From assembly GCF_030272895.1 (NCBI RefSeq), contig NZ_JALRNF010000006.1:1-64000 (forward strand): a DNA stretch of 64,000 bases. Direction: 5' to 3'. The stretch is from Pseudomonas sp. BGr12 (lineage in GTDB: Bacteria > Pseudomonadota > Gammaproteobacteria > Pseudomonadales > Pseudomonadaceae). Shown here one piece after another: positions 33,358-42,898 of the stretch; positions within the stretch are counted from its first letter, which is position 1, and the number at the start of each line of letters is the position of its first letter. The notes under the pieces were generated by a model. The model made no database searches. It was given only the letters and a program-made list of their open reading frames with translations, and was not told the DNA's origin. The position numbers were made by a program, and so were the translations under genes.

Positions 33358-34311
33358 TTACCAGCGCAGCCCGCTTTGCAGCGCCAGGTCCCAGGGCGGC
33401 ACCGGGCTGAAGCGGCTCTTGAGGAATTCGAGCAGCAAGCGGCTGCGCGAGTTCGTTTCATGTTCCAGGCGCAGGGCGTAGATGCCGCTGGATTCGGCGG
33501 CCGGCAAGCCGTTGTCGCAGAACAGCGGCAACAGTTCGCCGCGCAGCAGGTAGTCGCTGATCAACCAGGTGGGCAGGTGGGCGATGCCGAGGCCCGCCAG
33601 GGCGCCGAACAGCAGGGTTTCGGCATTGTTGGCGCTCATGCGCATGCGGGTCGGGCGATACAGGCGCATCTGGCCGTCGCAGGAAAAGCGCCAGGCAAAG
33701 GGCGGGGCCAGGCCGTCCCAATCCAGCCCGTCGTGTGCTGGCAGTTCGGCCGGGGTGGTGGGAATACCGCGGGCCGCCAGGTAGGCGGGACTGGCGCAGG
33801 CGACACGGACCATATAGGCCAGTGGCGTGGCCACCAGGCGGGTGTCGGCCAGCGGGCCGGCGCGCAGCACCAGGTCCACTTCGCCCAGGTGTGAGCCGTG
33901 CAGGTCGACAAAGCTGTCGATCAGGCGCAGTTGCACGTCGAGCCCAGGGTAGGCCACCAGGAAGTCGGCGATGGCTGGTGCCAGGTGGCGACGACCGAAG
34001 GCGGCCGGAGCATCGATGCGGATCAGGCCTTCCGGTGCATTGCTCAACGACACGGCCTCGGCACGCGCCAGGCGCAGCTCGTCGACAATGCGCCGGGCGC
34101 GTTCGGCGAAGGCATTGCCGGCCGGAGTCGGGCGCACGGCGTGGGTGCTGCGGATGAACAGGCGGCTGCCGACCGCGCTTTCCAGCGCATCGATACGCCG
34201 CGCCACGGCCGATGGAGTCAGCGGGTGGCGGCGGGCGGTGGCGGAGAAGCTGCCGGTTTCCAGCACATCGAGGAACAGGCTCAGTTGTTCGGTCAGGGCG
34301 TCAGGGTTCAT
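33358..34311 (-). CDS. LysR-family transcriptional regulator
   Basis: This 317-residue regulator has the HTH LSLFLDVLETGSFSATARRH through FIRSTHAVRPTPAG and a CrgA-type effector domain (GLIRIDAPAAFGRRHLAP). The start at 34311 (MNPDALTEQ) was chosen because an AATGGC/GCCATT palindrome at 34334-34348 covers the two in-frame upstream ATGs and looks like promoter DNA. It is divergent from a TauE/SafE-type exporter gene, its likely target. Confidence 0.88.
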   Translation of the reverse strand: MNPDALTEQLSLFLDVLETGSFSATARRHPLTPSAVARRIDALESAVGSRLFIRSTHAVRPTPAGNAFAERARRIVDELRLARAEAVSLSNAPEGLIRIDAPAAFGRRHLAPAIADFLVAYPGLDVQLRLIDSFVDLHGSHLGEVDLVLRAGPLADTRLVATPLAYMVRVACASPAYLAARGIPTTPAELPAHDGLDWDGLAPPFAWRFSCDGQMRLYRPTRMRMSANNAETLLFGALAGLGIAHLPTWLISDYLLRGELLPLFCDNGLPAAESSGIYALRLEHETNSRSRLLLEFLKSRFSPVPPWDLALQSGLRW

Positions 34312-34333
34312 TTGCCGGATCTGCTTTTGCGTA

Positions 34334-34348
34334 AATGGCATAGCCATT
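34334..34348. promoter_or_regulatory. Perfect palindrome in the LysR/TauE gap
   Basis: AATGGC-ATA-GCCATT, a perfect six-base dyad, lies between the LysR and TauE/SafE gene starts. Confidence 0.5.
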
Positions 34349-34421
34349 GTGCGTTGCTGTGCGTTTCCCCGCTAGCAGCAGATCAGTAGCATGGCTGCAC
34401 TGGATTTCTTGAGGGGCAGCA

Positions 34422-35171
34422 ATGATCGAGTGGGCGATGTACATAATGCTGGGCGCGGCACTGGGCACGGTGGGCGGATTGTTCGGCATCGGCGGCGGGC
34501 TGATCGCGATTCCGGCGCTTGGCGTGCTGTTTGGCCTGGACCAGCAGCTGGCCCAGGGCACGGCGCTGGTGATGGTGGTGCCCAACGTGCTGCTGGCGCT
34601 GTGGCGCTATCACCAGCGTAATCGCATCGAGCTGCGCCATGCGTTGCCGCTGGCGGCGGCCGGCTTCGTCTTTGCCTGGCTCGGTTCGATCTGGGCGGTG
34701 GGTGTCGATGCCCAGGCCATGCGCTTCGGCTTTGTACTGTTCCTGGTGGCGCTGGCGGCCTGGAACCTGGCCCGGATGTTCATGGGGGCGGCGCAGCCGA
34801 GCAGCGAGATGCGCCACCCCTGGCCGTGGCTTGGCGTGCTCGGCGGTGGTGCCGGGGTGCTGGGCGGCCTGTTCGGCGTGGGCGGGGCGGTGGTGGCGAC
34901 GCCGGTGCTGACCAGCGTTTTCGGCACTACCCAGGTGGTCGCCCAGGGGTTGTCCCTGGCCCTGGCGGCGCCGAGCACGGCGGTGACCTTGCTGACCTAC
35001 GGCCTGCACCAGCATGTGCAGTGGAGCATGGGCATTCCCCTGGCCGTGGGTGGCCTGCTGAGTATCAGCTGGGGGGTGAAACTGGCTCACGCCCTGCCGG
35101 AAAAAGTCCTGCGTTCACTGTTTTGCGCCTTCCTCGTGCTTTGTGCAGTGATGCTCGCCTTCAAGATCTGA
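34422..35171 (+). CDS. TauE/SafE-family membrane exporter
   Basis: This inner-membrane protein of 249 residues with about eight spans belongs to the sulfite exporter TauE/SafE (TSUP) family. It has two internally related halves, each opening with a Gly-rich signature: GGLFGIGGGLIAIPAL near residue 18 and GGLFGVGGAVVATPVL near residue 147. The substrate may be sulfite, a sulfonate or another organic anion. The divergent LysR gene is the probable regulator. An AGGGGC site precedes the ATG. It overlaps the convergent next LysR gene by 11 bases. Confidence 0.9.
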   Translation: MIEWAMYIMLGAALGTVGGLFGIGGGLIAIPALGVLFGLDQQLAQGTALVMVVPNVLLALWRYHQRNRIELRHALPLAAAGFVFAWLGSIWAVGVDAQAMRFGFVLFLVALAAWNLARMFMGAAQPSSEMRHPWPWLGVLGGGAGVLGGLFGVGGAVVATPVLTSVFGTTQVVAQGLSLALAAPSTAVTLLTYGLHQHVQWSMGIPLAVGGLLSISWGVKLAHALPEKVLRSLFCAFLVLCAVMLAFKI

Positions 35172-36015
35172 AGCCTTCGGCAATGTAGTCGGCCATGCAG
35201 TCGGTCATCGGCGACTGGCTGCTGTTGTTGCGCAGCAGCATGATGCTGGCGGTGGGCAGGCCGGGCAGGCCTTCAGCCTCGCCGATCACCCGCAGCTCGC
35301 TGGTGATCAGGCTCTGCAACTGCGCCGTAACGGCCAGCCCGGCGCTGACCACCGCCATGATCGCGGCGGTGCTGGCGCTGGTGTAGGCGATGCGGTACTC
35401 CTTTTCGATCGCATCCAGGGCATTGCAGGCCCAGGTGCGGCAACAACAATCGGTGTTGAACACCGCCAGTGGCAGCGGATTGTGCTCATGGGGGCAAAAG
35501 CCCTGGGCCTGGACCCACACCGCCCGCTCGCGGCGCAACAACTGACCGACCTCATGGCCGGGCTCGCAGGTGATGATGGTCATGTCCAGGTCCTGGCGTT
35601 GCATCAACTGCCGCGAGCTTTCGCAATGGACCTCGACCTGGATCAGCGGGTAGGTCTGGGCGAAGCTGGAAAGGATGCCGGGCAGAAAGCGCATGGCATA
35701 GTCGTCCGGCGTGCCGATGCGCACCATCCCGACCATGTGCGGCATGCGCAGGGTGTTGAACACTTCCCCATGCAGTTTCAGGATGCGCCGGGCATAGCCC
35801 AGCAAGACCTGGCCCTCGGCGGTCAGGCGCACCTGGCGGCCATCGCGCTCGAACAACTGGCGCTGAATGATGTCCTCCTCCAGGCGCTTCATCTGCATGC
35901 TCACCGCTGACTGCGTGCGGTTGACCACTTCGCCGGCGCGGGTGAAGCCGCCATGTTCGGCAATGGCCACGAAGGTGCGCAGGACCTCGGAATCGATACT
36001 CTGGTACTGGGACAA
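35161..36015 (-). CDS. LysR-family regulator, LrhA-like, with a cysteine cluster
   Basis: The 284-residue protein has an N-terminal HTH (LRTFVAIAEHGGFTRAGEVV) and an effector domain. That domain holds an unusual cysteine run, NTDCCCRTWACNAL (Cys190-192 and Cys197), with further Cys131, Cys150 and Cys174. LrhA/HexA-type regulators often have one Cys followed by Arg here, so the triple Cys is odd and could bind metal or sense redox state. The divergent neighbour is a DUF1127 gene 98 bases away. Its 3' end overlaps the TauE/SafE gene. Confidence 0.9.
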   Translation of the reverse strand: MSQYQSIDSEVLRTFVAIAEHGGFTRAGEVVNRTQSAVSMQMKRLEEDIIQRQLFERDGRQVRLTAEGQVLLGYARRILKLHGEVFNTLRMPHMVGMVRIGTPDDYAMRFLPGILSSFAQTYPLIQVEVHCESSRQLMQRQDLDMTIITCEPGHEVGQLLRRERAVWVQAQGFCPHEHNPLPLAVFNTDCCCRTWACNALDAIEKEYRIAYTSASTAAIMAVVSAGLAVTAQLQSLITSELRVIGEAEGLPGLPTASIMLLRNNSSQSPMTDCMADYIAEGFRS

Positions 36016-36113
36016 GGCATCAATCTCCTAGATGTGTTGCATCAGGAACATTCGTTGGATTGATCTTAGTCCCGGGCAGAGACTGGCGTCATCCCAACAA
36101 GGAGGGTAAGACG

Positions 36114-36344
36114 ATGAAAGGTCAGAAAGGCTTTGTCCTGATCCATCCGCAGCCTCACCACGGCGGCTTCTCCCACCTGATCCACGACGCGATCCAGCAA
36201 CTGGCGCGTTGGCGCCAACTGCATGCCCAGCGCATGGAACTGGCGCGCCTGAGCGATGCCGCGCTGCACGATATCGGCATGAGTCGTGCCGATGTCTGGC
36301 AGGAAGTGGAACGCCCATTCTGGGATGACCCGCTGAAAAAATGA
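36114..36344 (+). CDS. DUF1127-family small protein
   Basis: The 76-residue protein has the DUF1127 domain in its second half: a helix with LARWRQLHAQRMELARLSD followed by LHDIGMSRADVWQE, the (L/I)xDIGLSR-type signature. Short Arg-rich DUF1127 proteins in other bacteria bind RNA or affect metabolism; here the role is unknown. The N-terminus contains HPQPHHGGFSH, which may bind metal. A strong site (AAGGAGGG) precedes the ATG. It is divergent from the Cys-rich LysR gene, which may control it. Confidence 0.87.
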   Translation: MKGQKGFVLIHPQPHHGGFSHLIHDAIQQLARWRQLHAQRMELARLSDAALHDIGMSRADVWQEVERPFWDDPLKK

Positions 36345-36402
36345 GTCGCGCCAGGGAGGGGCCACGACTACTGTAGGTGGGCCTGTTCACAAGGAGCCGG
36401 AC

Positions 36403-37644
36403 ATGCCCACCACTCAGTCCTTTTCCCTGCTTCAAGCGCGTCGCCTGGCCCTGGCCGCCCAGGGTTTCGGCAGTCGCCAGGCGGGCCCCGGCGTTCGCGC
36501 AGCGCAACTGGGCCGGGTGATCGAACGCCTGGGCGCGGTGCAGATCGATTCGGTCAACGCCCTGGTGCGTTCGCACTACCTTCCGCTGTTTTCCCGTCTG
36601 GGCAGTTATCCACAGGCACTGCTGGACCAGCTCGCCTGGGGACGCAGTCGCCAGCGCAAACTGTTCGAGTACTGGGGGCATGAAGCTTCATTGTTGCCGC
36701 TGCAACTCTATCCCTTGCTGCGCTGGCGCATGGAGCGGGCGCGGCAGGGGCAGGGCATCTATCAACAGCTGGCGCGCTTTGGCCGTGAACAGCAGGCGAC
36801 CATCGCCCGGGTGCTGGCGGCGGTCACCGAGCAGGGCGCGCTGGGGGCCGGCAGCCTGTCGACCCGAGAGGAACGCGCCGGCCCCTGGTGGGACTGGAGC
36901 GCGGAGAAACATGCGCTGGAATGGCTGTTTGCCGCCGGGCTGGTCAGTGTCGCCGGTCGTCGGGGGTTCGAGCGGTTGTACGATTTGCCCGAGCGGGTGC
37001 TGCCCGAGGCCTTGCTGCAGCAACCGGCCATGACCGAGGCCCAGGCGCAACGCGGGCTTTTGTTGCACGCGGCAGGCGCATTGGGGGTGGCGACCGAGAA
37101 GGACCTGCGTGACTACTTTCGCCTGGCGCCAGCGGACAGCCAGGCACGACTGGCCGAGCTGGTCGAGGAGGGCGTGCTGCAGGCCTGCACGGTGCAGGGG
37201 TGGTCGCAACCGGCGTATTGTCTGGAGTCCGCTCGCCTGCCACGCAAGGTCGCCAGCAGCGCCTTGCTGTCACCCTTCGATTCGCTGGTGTGGGAGCGCG
37301 ACCGCACCGAGCGCCTGTTCGACTTCCGCTACCGCCTGGAAATCTACACCCCGGCGCACAAGCGGGTGTACGGCTATTACGTGTTGCCCTTCCTGCACAA
37401 CGAACGGATTGCCGCCCGGGTCGACCTGCGCGCCGAACGCGCCCAGGAGCAGCTGGCGGTTCACGCGGTGCATGAAGAAGCGACGGGGCTGGATGAGGCG
37501 GGGATGCAGGCCCTGGCCGACAGCCTGCAGCGCATGGCCGCCTGGCTGGGCCTGGCCCGGGTGCAACTGAACTGCCCGCGGGCGAGCGCCGCACGCTTGC
37601 GCGTGGCGCTCGCCCGCAGTGCCTTCAGCGGCGGACCTGCTTGA
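36403..37644 (+). CDS. AlkX/YcaQ-type DNA glycosylase (HTH_42 superfamily)
   Basis: The 413-residue protein matches the winged-helix DNA-binding HTH_42 superfamily. The catalytic motif appears as AVQIDSVN with Gln47 and Asp49, the Q-x-D form of E. coli YcaQ (AlkX), which unhooks interstrand crosslinks and other alkylation damage; the Q-x-Q form belongs to AlkZ. Later segments such as [19 protein letters not shown] and [20 protein letters not shown] are family hallmarks. An AAGGAG site precedes the ATG. It overlaps the convergent DAHP synthase gene by 20 bases. Confidence 0.9.
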   Translation: MPTTQSFSLLQARRLALAAQGFGSRQAGPGVRAAQLGRVIERLGAVQIDSVNALVRSHYLPLFSRLGSYPQALLDQLAWGRSRQRKLFEYWGHEASLLPLQLYPLLRWRMERARQGQGIYQQLARFGREQQATIARVLAAVTEQGALGAGSLSTREERAGPWWDWSAEKHALEWLFAAGLVSVAGRRGFERLYDLPERVLPEALLQQPAMTEAQAQRGLLLHAAGALGVATEKDLRDYFRLAPADSQARLAELVEEGVLQACTVQGWSQPAYCLESARLPRKVASSALLSPFDSLVWERDRTERLFDFRYRLEIYTPAHKRVYGYYVLPFLHNERIAARVDLRAERAQEQLAVHAVHEEATGLDEAGMQALADSLQRMAAWLGLARVQLNCPRASAARLRVALARSAFSGGPA

Positions 37645-38974
37645 GGGTCTCGGCGATCAGGAAGGCCAGCTCCAGCGACTGATCGGCGTTCATGCGCGGG
37701 TCGCAGTGGGTGTGGTAGCGGTCCGACAGGGCGTCCTCGGTGATCGGTCGGGCGCCGCCGATGCATTCGGTGACGTTCTGTCCGGTCATCTCGATGTGGA
37801 TGCCGCCGGCATGACTGCCTTCGGCCTGGTGCACCTGGAAGAACTGTTTGACCTCGCTGAGGATCTGCGCGAAGTCGCGGGTCTTGTAGCCGCTGCTGGC
37901 CTTGATGGTGTTGCCGTGCATCGGGTCGGAACTCCACAGCACCTGGCGGCCTTCGCGTTCCACCCGCTGGATCAGGCGCGGCAGGTGCTCGCCGACCTTG
38001 CTGGCGCCCATGCGCACGATCAGGTTGAGGCGGCCCGGGTCGTTGGCCGGGTTGAGCACGTCGATCAGGCGGATCAGCTCGTCGGTGTCCATGCTCGGGC
38101 CGACCTTGACCCCGATGGGGTTGTTGACCCCGCGCAGAAACTCGACGTGGGCGCCGTCGAGCTGGCGGGTACGGTCGCCGATCCACAGCATGTGCGCCGA
38201 GCAGTCGTAGTAGTCATTGGTCAGGCTGTCACGGCGAACGAAGGCTTCTTCATAGTTGAGCAGCAACGCTTCGTGGGCGGTGAAGAAGCTGGTTTCGCGC
38301 AGTTGCGGCGAGCTGTCCATGCCGCAGGCACGCATGAACGCCAGGGTTTCGTCGATGCGGTCGGCCAGCTGGCTGTACTTTTCCGCCAGGGCCGAGTTGG
38401 CGATGAAGTCCAGGTTCCATTTATGCACCTGGTGCAGGTCGGCAAAACCGCCCTGGGCAAAGGCACGCAACAGGTTGAGGCTGGCGGTGGACTGGTGGTA
38501 GGCCTGCAGCAGGCGCTCGGGGTCCGGCACCCGGCTCTTTTCGTCGAAACCGATGCCATTGACGATGTCGCCCCGGTAAGCCGGCAGGGTGATCCCGCCG
38601 ATGGTCTCGTCGCCCGCCGAGCGTGGCTTGGCAAATTGCCCGGCCATGCGTCCGACCTTGACCACCGGGCAGCCGGCGGCGAAGGTCATGACGATCGCCA
38701 TCTGCAGCAGTACCTTGAAGGTGTCGCGGATCTTGGCGGCGGAAAACTCGGCGAAACTCTCGGCGCAATCGCCCCCTTGCAGGAGGAACGCCCGGCCCTG
38801 GGTGACCTCGGCGAACTGTCGGCGCAACTCCCGGGCTTCGCCGGCGAAAACCAGCGGCGGGTAGCTGGCCAGGGTCTGCTCGACCTTGAGCAGGTGCTCG
38901 GCGTCGGGGTAGGTCGGTTGCTGCTGGATCGGCAGGGCGCGCCAGCTGTCAGGGCTCCAGGGTTGCTTCATCAC
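37625..38974 (-). CDS. Class II 3-deoxy-7-phosphoheptulonate (DAHP) synthase
   Basis: The enzyme joins phosphoenolpyruvate and erythrose 4-phosphate in the first step of the shikimate pathway. At 449 residues it is of the class II (plant/PhzC-like) type, not the AroFGH type: [15 protein letters not shown] near the start, GGDCAESF near residue 85 with the metal-binding Cys, [14 protein letters not shown], and DPMHGNT late. Pseudomonads carry this type beside class I enzymes. It is convergent with the glycosylase gene. Feedback control is unknown. Confidence 0.95.
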   Translation of the reverse strand: MMKQPWSPDSWRALPIQQQPTYPDAEHLLKVEQTLASYPPLVFAGEARELRRQFAEVTQGRAFLLQGGDCAESFAEFSAAKIRDTFKVLLQMAIVMTFAAGCPVVKVGRMAGQFAKPRSAGDETIGGITLPAYRGDIVNGIGFDEKSRVPDPERLLQAYHQSTASLNLLRAFAQGGFADLHQVHKWNLDFIANSALAEKYSQLADRIDETLAFMRACGMDSSPQLRETSFFTAHEALLLNYEEAFVRRDSLTNDYYDCSAHMLWIGDRTRQLDGAHVEFLRGVNNPIGVKVGPSMDTDELIRLIDVLNPANDPGRLNLIVRMGASKVGEHLPRLIQRVEREGRQVLWSSDPMHGNTIKASSGYKTRDFAQILSEVKQFFQVHQAEGSHAGGIHIEMTGQNVTECIGGARPITEDALSDRYHTHCDPRMNADQSLELAFLIAETLKQVRR

Positions 38975-39100
38975 AGGCTCGGTCTTGTCGTAGAAGGGCT
39001 GCCTGCCATCTTAACAGTTGCCGCGCGCCTTGTTGCACTGGCGCCATTGACGGACAATGGCGGTTTTTGCCTGGGGTAGCGGCGTGTGCCGGGAGACAGC

Positions 39101-39856
39101 ATGACAGAGGAACGGGTGGAGCGGCTGCTGGCCCAGGTGCGGGACGAGTACGGCACCATCAGCGTGCTTGAAGTCGAGGACTATCGTTTCCTCGAATTCG
39201 GCGAGGCCATCGAGCAGAGCTGCGTGTTTACCGCCGACCCGAGCTGGCTGGAGTACGACTACACCCGTGCCATGCTGATCGGTGCGCTGTGCCATCCGGA
39301 GCCTGAGAGCGCGCTGTTCCTCGGTCTTGGCGCCGGCACCCTGACCCAGGCCTGCCTGAAGTTCCTGCCCCTTGAGGATGTCGAAGCCATCGAACTGCGT
39401 CCCGATGTGCCGCGCCTGGCCATCGAGTACCTGGGCCTGGACGACGACCCGCGCCTGTATATCCGTATCGGCGATGCGGTGGAACTGCTGGACACTGCCG
39501 AGCCGGCCGACCTGATCTTCGTCGACCTTTATACCGACCACGGCCCGGGTGTCGCTCACCTGGCCTGGCGTTTCCTGGAAAACTGCCAGAAGCGCCTCAA
39601 TCCCGGTGGCTGGCTGGTGATCAACCAGTGGGCCGGAGATGACGGCAAGCCCCTGGGCGCGGCGCTGCTGCGCGGGCTTTACCATCGTCACTACTGGGAG
39701 TTGCCGGTCAAGGAGGGCAACGTGATCCTCATGGTGCCGGCCGACCTCGACCAGACCCTCGACCTGGAGGGCCTCAATGCCCGCGCCGAGGCCCTGGCGC
39801 CACGCCTGGGCTATTCCTTGCAATCGCTGATTGCCGCGCTACGCCCGGCGTCCTGA
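39101..39856 (+). CDS. Spermidine synthase-like (SpeE-fold) protein
   Basis: The 251-residue protein has a Rossmann AdoMet-like fold: FLGLGAGTLTQACLKFLP near residue 72, IELRPDVPRLA, and LYIRIGDAVELL. The segment DLIFVDLYTDHGPG near 145 follows the spermidine synthase pattern. It is shorter than SpeE and may be a methyltransferase-like relative; polyamine synthesis is not certain. The GGGAG site fits the ATG at 39101 better than the upstream GTG at 39086. It stands alone between the DAHP synthase gene and a long leader. Confidence 0.82.
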   Translation: MTEERVERLLAQVRDEYGTISVLEVEDYRFLEFGEAIEQSCVFTADPSWLEYDYTRAMLIGALCHPEPESALFLGLGAGTLTQACLKFLPLEDVEAIELRPDVPRLAIEYLGLDDDPRLYIRIGDAVELLDTAEPADLIFVDLYTDHGPGVAHLAWRFLENCQKRLNPGGWLVINQWAGDDGKPLGAALLRGLYHRHYWELPVKEGNVILMVPADLDQTLDLEGLNARAEALAPRLGYSLQSLIAALRPAS

Positions 39857-40212
39857 GCCGGGTTGCCGGGCCGGCGGCGGATAATCGATTCAGCCGCCAG
39901 CCCCATCATCACCCCGGGCACCGTCGAGACGGGGCCTGGGCCTTGTGCGTTGCAATAAAAAAATCTCCCGTAAATGGCGAATTCAGGTATAGTACGCGCC
40001 GGTCTTTTACCGGACCTCGTTTAAGGTGTGCAATTCCCCGAAGCCAGCTTCGGCTGCGCGTCCGCCCCGCGGACTCTCCTTGACGTTCCTATTTTTCTTC
40101 AATCGTTTTCGCAAATCCCCGCCGACAAAGCTGCCAGGGTGACCTTCGGGTCTTACAAGGCATGTGCAGCTTTGGAGCATGGGTCTTTGCGGATGCACTT
40201 AGAGGCAGACCC
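39857..40212 (+). other. Long intergenic region and leader of the DEAD-box helicase gene
   Basis: No gene is seen here. A TATAGT box lies at 39989-39994, which would give a leader of about 215 bases. The leader contains two perfect hairpins, GAAGC-CA-GCTTC near 40039 and GTCCGC-CCC-GCGGAC near 40060, then a pyrimidine-rich stretch. Long structured leaders of this kind are typical of cold-induced helicase mRNAs; thermal control is inference. Confidence 0.55.
39989..39994 (+). promoter_or_regulatory. Candidate -10 box of the helicase promoter
   Basis: TATAGT in an AT-rich setting, about 220 bases before the helicase start. The -35 region is weak. Confidence 0.5.
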
Positions 40213-41874
40213 ATGACCCAGGAAACCGGCGGCTTCGCCGCTCTCGATCTTCATCCGAGCATTGTTGCTGCTGTGCTGGCTACCGGCTACGAAGAGCCAT
40301 CCGCCATCCAGCAGCAATCGATCCCGATTATTCTCGCCGGTCACGACATGATCGGTCAGGCGCAGACAGGTACCGGTAAGACCGCTGCCTTCGCACTGCC
40401 TATCCTGAACCGCATCGACCCGAGCAAGCGCGAGCCGCAAGCCCTGATCCTGGCGCCAACCCGTGAGTTGGCGCTGCAAGTTGCCACCGCTTTCGAAACC
40501 TACGCCAAGCAGATGCCGGGCGTAACCGTGGTGGCCGTGTACGGTGGTGCCCCGATGGGCCCACAACTCAAAGCAATCCGTAACGGCGCGCAAATCGTCG
40601 TTGCTACCCCGGGCCGTCTGTGCGACCACCTGCGTCGCGACGAGAAGGTCCTGGCTACCGTCAACCACCTGGTACTCGACGAAGCCGACGAAATGCTCAA
40701 GCTGGGCTTCATGGATGACCTGGAAGTGATCTTCAAGGCCATGCCGGAAAGCCGCCAGACCGTTCTGTTCTCGGCCACCCTGCCAGCCTCGATCCGCGCG
40801 ATCGCCGAGCGTCACCTGCGCGAGCCGAAGCACGTCAAGATCCAGAGCAAGACCCAGACCGTTACCGCGATCGAACAAGCCCACCTGATGGTCCATGCCG
40901 ACCAGAAGGTCTCCGCTGTCCTGCGCCTGCTGGAAGTGGAAGAGTTCGACGCGCTGATCGCCTTCGTGCGTACCAAGCAAGCCACCCTGGACCTGGCCAG
41001 CGCCCTGGAAGCCAAAGGCTACAAAGCCGCTGCGCTGAACGGTGACATTGCCCAGAACCAGCGCGAGCGCGTGATCGACTCGCTCAAGGATGGCCGCCTG
41101 GACATCGTCGTCGCTACCGACGTCGCTGCCCGTGGCCTGGACGTACCGCGCATCACTCACGTGTTCAACGTCGACATGCCGTACGATCCAGAGTCCTACG
41201 TTCACCGTATCGGCCGTACCGGTCGTGCCGGTCGCGAAGGCCGTGCGCTGCTGCTGGTCACCCCGCGTGAGCGCCGCATGCTGCAGGTCATCGAGCGTGT
41301 TACCGGTCAGAAGGTTGCCGAAGTTCGCCTGCCGAACGCCCAGGCCGTTCTCGATGCACGCATCAAGAAGCTGACCAACAGCCTGGCACCGCTGGTTGCC
41401 GACGCCGAATCGACCCACGGTGATCTGCTCGATCGCCTGACCGCCGACATCGGTTGCAGCCCGCGCGCCCTGGCCGCGGCCCTGCTGCGCAAGGCTACCA
41501 ACGGTCAGGCCCTGACCCTGGAAGCGGTAGAGAAAGAACAGCCGCTGGTGCCGACCTACACCCCGCGTGAGCGCACCGGTGAACGTCCGGAGCGTGGCGA
41601 GCGTGAGCGTCGTGCGCCGATGCCGCTGGCTGAAGGCCGTGCCCGTTGCCGTACCGCACTGGGTGCGCGTGACGGTATCGCCGCCAAGAACCTGCTGGGC
41701 GCCATCCTCAACGAAGGCGGCCTGGCCCGCGAAGCCATCGGCCGCATCCAGGTGCGCGACAGCTTCAGCCTGGTCGAGCTGCCGGAAGAGGGCCTGGAGC
41801 GTCTGCTGGCCAAGCTCAAGGACACCCGCGTTGCCGGTAAGCAGCTGAAGCTGCGCCGCTACCGCGAAGACTGA
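40213..41874 (+). CDS. deaD: ATP-dependent DEAD-box RNA helicase, DeaD/CsdA type
   Basis: The product (553 residues) has the full set of helicase motifs: Q motif (GYEEPSAIQQQSIP), AQTGTGKT (I), PTRELA (Ia), DEAD (II), SATLP (III), TDVAARGLDV (V) and HRIGRTGRAGR (VI). A basic linker rich in Glu-Arg and a C-terminal DbpA-like RNA-binding domain follow, which places it with DeaD/CsdA, helicases that help ribosome assembly and RNA turnover at low temperature. A long leader precedes it and a terminator follows. Confidence 0.92.
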   Translation: MTQETGGFAALDLHPSIVAAVLATGYEEPSAIQQQSIPIILAGHDMIGQAQTGTGKTAAFALPILNRIDPSKREPQALILAPTRELALQVATAFETYAKQMPGVTVVAVYGGAPMGPQLKAIRNGAQIVVATPGRLCDHLRRDEKVLATVNHLVLDEADEMLKLGFMDDLEVIFKAMPESRQTVLFSATLPASIRAIAERHLREPKHVKIQSKTQTVTAIEQAHLMVHADQKVSAVLRLLEVEEFDALIAFVRTKQATLDLASALEAKGYKAAALNGDIAQNQRERVIDSLKDGRLDIVVATDVAARGLDVPRITHVFNVDMPYDPESYVHRIGRTGRAGREGRALLLVTPRERRMLQVIERVTGQKVAEVRLPNAQAVLDARIKKLTNSLAPLVADAESTHGDLLDRLTADIGCSPRALAAALLRKATNGQALTLEAVEKEQPLVPTYTPRERTGERPERGERERRAPMPLAEGRARCRTALGARDGIAAKNLLGAILNEGGLAREAIGRIQVRDSFSLVELPEEGLERLLAKLKDTRVAGKQLKLRRYRED

Positions 41875-41885
41875 TCCGCGAGCGA

Positions 41886-41920
41886 TAAAAAAATCCCCGA
41901 CTGGTTCGGGGATTTTTTTT
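41886..41920 (+). terminator. Rho-independent terminator of the helicase gene
   Basis: Stem AATCCCCGA/TTCGGGGATT with a four-base loop and eight T, 12 bases past the stop. An A-run on the left arm could serve the opposite strand. Confidence 0.93.
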
Positions 41921-41952
41921 GCCTGATCTTCAGTGGGGGCAACTGCCTCGAG

Positions 41953-42019
41953 TGGGAGCGGGCTTGCCCCGCGATGCGATATGCCTGAAGAATCGCTATC
42001 GCGGGGCAAGCCCGCTCCG
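41953..42019. repeat. REP inverted pair
   Basis: GTGGGAGCGGGCTTGCCCCG and a facing copy ATCGCGGGGCAAGCCCGCTC, about 25 bases apart, between the helicase terminator and the dioxygenase stop. Confidence 0.92.
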
Positions 42020-42026
42020 ACGGGGG

Positions 42027-42794
42027 TCAATCGAAGCGGTAGATGTCCATCCCCAGCGCGCCCAGGCTGAACCCCTGGTGGGCAATGCCGAAGCGTCCAC
42101 CGGCACCGCGGGCGAAGTACAGCGGCAGCAGGTGCTCGTCACTCGGGTGGCTGCGTACGGCAAACGGTGCCTGCTGCCGGTAGTCATGCAGGGCAGCGGT
42201 GTCGTCTGCCGCCAGTTTGTCGACCATCCAGTCGCGAAATGCCAGGGCCCAGGGCTCGACGCTTTCCGGGCCGGCATGCCAGTCCAGTTCGCCGAGGTTG
42301 TGGGTGATGCTGCCCGAGCCGATCAGCAGGATGTTCTCTTCACGCAGACCGGCCAGCGCGCGCCCCACCTGTTCCTGCAGCTTGGGCCCGAGCCGGGTGG
42401 GCAGCGACACCTGCACCACCGGGATATCCGCCTTGGGGTACATCAGCGACAGCGGCACCCAGGTGCCGTGATCGAAGGGGCGTTGCGGGTCGAGGCGGGC
42501 GGGCAGGCCGGCGGCACCGAGCAGTTCGCTCAGGCGTTGGGCCAGGGCCGGATCGCCCGGAGCCGGGTACTGCACGGCATACAGCGCCGCCGGGAAGCCG
42601 CCGAAGTCATGCCAGGTCGCTGGCGTCGCGCCGCTGCTGACCAGCAGCTCATGGCTCTCCCAGTGTGCCGACACCACTACAATGGCTTTCGGTCTGGGCA
42701 ATTCTGCGGCAAGGCGGGCGAGGGCAGGGCCACTGGCTGCGGGCTCCAGGGCGAGCATGGGCGAGCCGTGGGAAATAAACAGGCTGGGCAGCAT
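42027..42794 (-). CDS. DODA-type extradiol dioxygenase (YgiD-like)
   Basis: The 255-residue enzyme belongs to the class III extradiol (LigB/DODA) family. Conserved His residues are visible in FISHGSPML, VVSAHWES, FDHGTWVPLSL and SGSITHNLGEL; these bind the metal or act in catalysis. E. coli YgiD opens the ring of L-DOPA, but the natural substrate here is unknown. Normal length for the family. It is divergent from tpm with about 100 bases between the starts. Confidence 0.9.
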   Translation of the reverse strand: MLPSLFISHGSPMLALEPAASGPALARLAAELPRPKAIVVVSAHWESHELLVSSGATPATWHDFGGFPAALYAVQYPAPGDPALAQRLSELLGAAGLPARLDPQRPFDHGTWVPLSLMYPKADIPVVQVSLPTRLGPKLQEQVGRALAGLREENILLIGSGSITHNLGELDWHAGPESVEPWALAFRDWMVDKLAADDTAALHDYRQQAPFAVRSHPSDEHLLPLYFARGAGGRFGIAHQGFSLGALGMDIYRFD

Positions 42795-42898
42795 GAGAAG
42801 GGTCCTGAAGGTTAAGATGGGCCTATCTTCAATCAGGTCATTAATCTAAATCCAATATAAGTTTTAGCATTAATCGATCGAAATATTCGAGGTATGCC

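Noticed and set aside
37619..39079. Long frame antisense to the class II DAHP synthase
   Set aside because: Shadow of a strongly coding gene; no motif.
40007..40198. Short frames in the helicase leader
   Set aside because: They lack ribosome sites and overlap hairpins; leader RNA explains the region better.
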